From Mycetocola miduiensis (lineage in GTDB: Bacteria; Actinomycetota; Actinomycetes; Actinomycetales; Microbacteriaceae), in NCBI RefSeq assembly GCF_900115155.1, contig NZ_FOVM01000002.1, forward strand, positions 374,550 through 438,549: a DNA stretch of 64,000 nucleotides, in the 5' to 3' direction. Numbering within the stretch: the stretch's first letter is position 1; each line of letters starts with the position of its first letter. Positions 63,194 through 64,000 of the stretch are shown here, piece by piece. The notes beneath the pieces are model-generated. The model was not told the origin of the DNA and searched no databases. It was given only the letters and a program-made list of their open reading frames with translations. A program made the position numbers and the translations under genes.

Positions 63194-64000
63194 ATGACGG
63201 AGGAAGGCTTCCTAACTTTCCCTGAGGAGCCGCGCGCGAAGCTCGACGAAGCGCTCAGCGACCTTGTTACTCGTGCATCGGACGTGCTCGCGACTCAGGG
63301 GAGACTGCGCGCGCTTCTCAAGGCGAATCAGCTCATCAGCCAGCAACTCGATCTGCCGGTCGTGCTCCGGCGCATCGTCGAAACAGCCATCGATCTCGTG
63401 AGGGCCGAATTCGGAGCGCTCGGCGTGATCGGCCAGGAAGGGAACCTCGAACAGTTCATTCACGTCGGGATGGGAACAGCCGACGTGGAGCGAATCGGCC
63501 ACCTGCCGGAGGGACACGGACTCCTTGGCGCCCTCATCGTCGATCCACACCCCATCCGTCTGTCGCACCTTGCCGACGACGAAAGGTACTCGGGATTTCC
63601 GGCGCACCACCCGCGCATGGACAGCTTCCTGGGAGTGCCGATCCTCGTCGGTGATCGCGTCTTCGGCAACCTTTATCTCACCAACGCAGCCGCGGGCGAA
63701 TTCAGTTCCGATGACGAAGAGCTCGTCAAAGCCCTCGCGGCAACCGCAGGGTTCGCGATCGATAATGCGCGCATGTTCGCAAACGCACAACGGCGGCAGG
63801 CCTGGTTCGCGGCGTCAGCGGAGCTGACGGTCGCCGTGGCCGGGGCAACCGACGATCCCCTGGAACTCGTGGTCGAGCGGGTGCGACAGGTTGCATGTGC
63901 AGACCTCGTTCGGGTGCTCATCCCCTCTCGCGATTCGGAATCGATGATCATCGTCCGGGCAAGAGGCCAGGACGAGGACTCCATCGTTGGCCTCGAGATC
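63194..64000 (+). CDS. DosS/DevS-like GAF sensor histidine kinase (5' part, runs off the window)
   Basis: 269 residues are visible from ATG 63194 (AGGAGGGAGACACC upstream). A helical start (LRALLKANQLISQQLDLPVVLRRIVETA) leads into GAF domain 1 (about residues 60-200) with GALGVIG, HVGMGTADVERIGHLPEGHGLLGALI, GFPAHHPRMDSFLGVP and FGNLYLT, very close to mycobacterial DosS and DosT. The His-Pro region at residues 138-140 lies near where those proteins carry their haem ligand. A second GAF domain begins near residue 210. The kinase part lies beyond the window. Confidence 0.9.
   Translation, partial: MTEEGFLTFPEEPRAKLDEALSDLVTRASDVLATQGRLRALLKANQLISQQLDLPVVLRRIVETAIDLVRAEFGALGVIGQEGNLEQFIHVGMGTADVERIGHLPEGHGLLGALIVDPHPIRLSHLADDERYSGFPAHHPRMDSFLGVPILVGDRVFGNLYLTNAAAGEFSSDDEELVKALAATAGFAIDNARMFANAQRRQAWFAASAELTVAVAGATDDPLELVVERVRQVACADLVRVLIPSRDSESMIIVRARGQDEDSIVGLEI

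Overview
High-GC DNA with compact, often 4-bp-overlapping (ATGA/GTGA) gene pairs, GTG starts and leaderless promoters. This points to an actinomycete; I would guess Microbacteriaceae or a close relative, but that is inference from protein resemblance recalled from memory. There is no rRNA, complete tRNA, integrase, transposase or CRISPR array in the window.

The window reads as a dormancy/hypoxia-type stress island built on the plan of the mycobacterial DosR (DevR) regulon. The gene families match those of that regulon: universal stress proteins, Hsp20, type II P-type ATPases, a PfkB kinase, a phosphoribosyltransferase next to an erythromycin-esterase-like protein, a HAD-GH65 fusion, a wax-ester synthase/DGAT, BON proteins, a pyridoxamine-oxidase-fold protein and, at the right edge, the start of a DosS/DevS-like GAF sensor kinase. 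A 14-bp palindrome close to GGGAC(C/T)TT(C/A)G(G/T/C)CCC, with the same length and arm spacing as the core of the mycobacterial DosR box, recurs about 26 times, nearly always in front of these genes. A -10-like hexamer (mostly nAnnnT) lies 22-25 bp past the box. In eight genes exactly 35 bases separate box and start codon, so that the box would be centred at -42.5 of a leaderless transcript.

Layout. 1-3.5 kb: tRNA-like 3' end, CPBP protease, broken flavodoxin, small membrane proteins. 3.5-6.6 kb: tandem USP, then a decaying ferric-reductase/FMN-binding/ApbE cluster. 6.7-13.1 kb: two P-type ATPases and membrane proteins, with a pfkB remnant between. 13.2-19.1 kb: dead HAD-GH65 copy, BON protein, dead CPBP copy, dead multicopper oxidase. 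19.1-31.4 kb: USPs, SDR, a five-gene operon (acyl-CoA synthetase, E1alpha, E1beta, E2, ACP), erythromycin esterase-like/PRTase, VOC protein, lipoprotein. 31.5-37 kb: Hsp20, DUF305, then a run of fused gene fragments (membrane protein, ADH, wHTH, TerC, a DosR-like response regulator, USP), BON, dead Hsp20. 37-43 kb: amidase, lipoyl-less E2-type acyltransferase, flavodoxin, DUF305, PPOX, wHTH. 43-54 kb: CPBP, PfkB, PEP-synthase regulator and PEP synthase, BON, ADH, HAD-GH65. 54-64 kb: two P-type ATPases, USP pseudogene, membrane protein plus ADH, WS/DGAT, DosS-like kinase.

Taken together the genes suggest a response to low oxygen or energy stress: cation homeostasis, protein protection (Hsp20, BON, USP), rerouting of carbon at PEP/pyruvate and fructose phosphate, acyl-CoA production, trehalose-type glucoside phosphorolysis and storage-lipid synthesis. 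Many genes have a second, damaged copy. The damaged copies lie mainly at 0-37 kb and intact ones mainly at 42-63 kb, so the island appears to have duplicated and then partly decayed.
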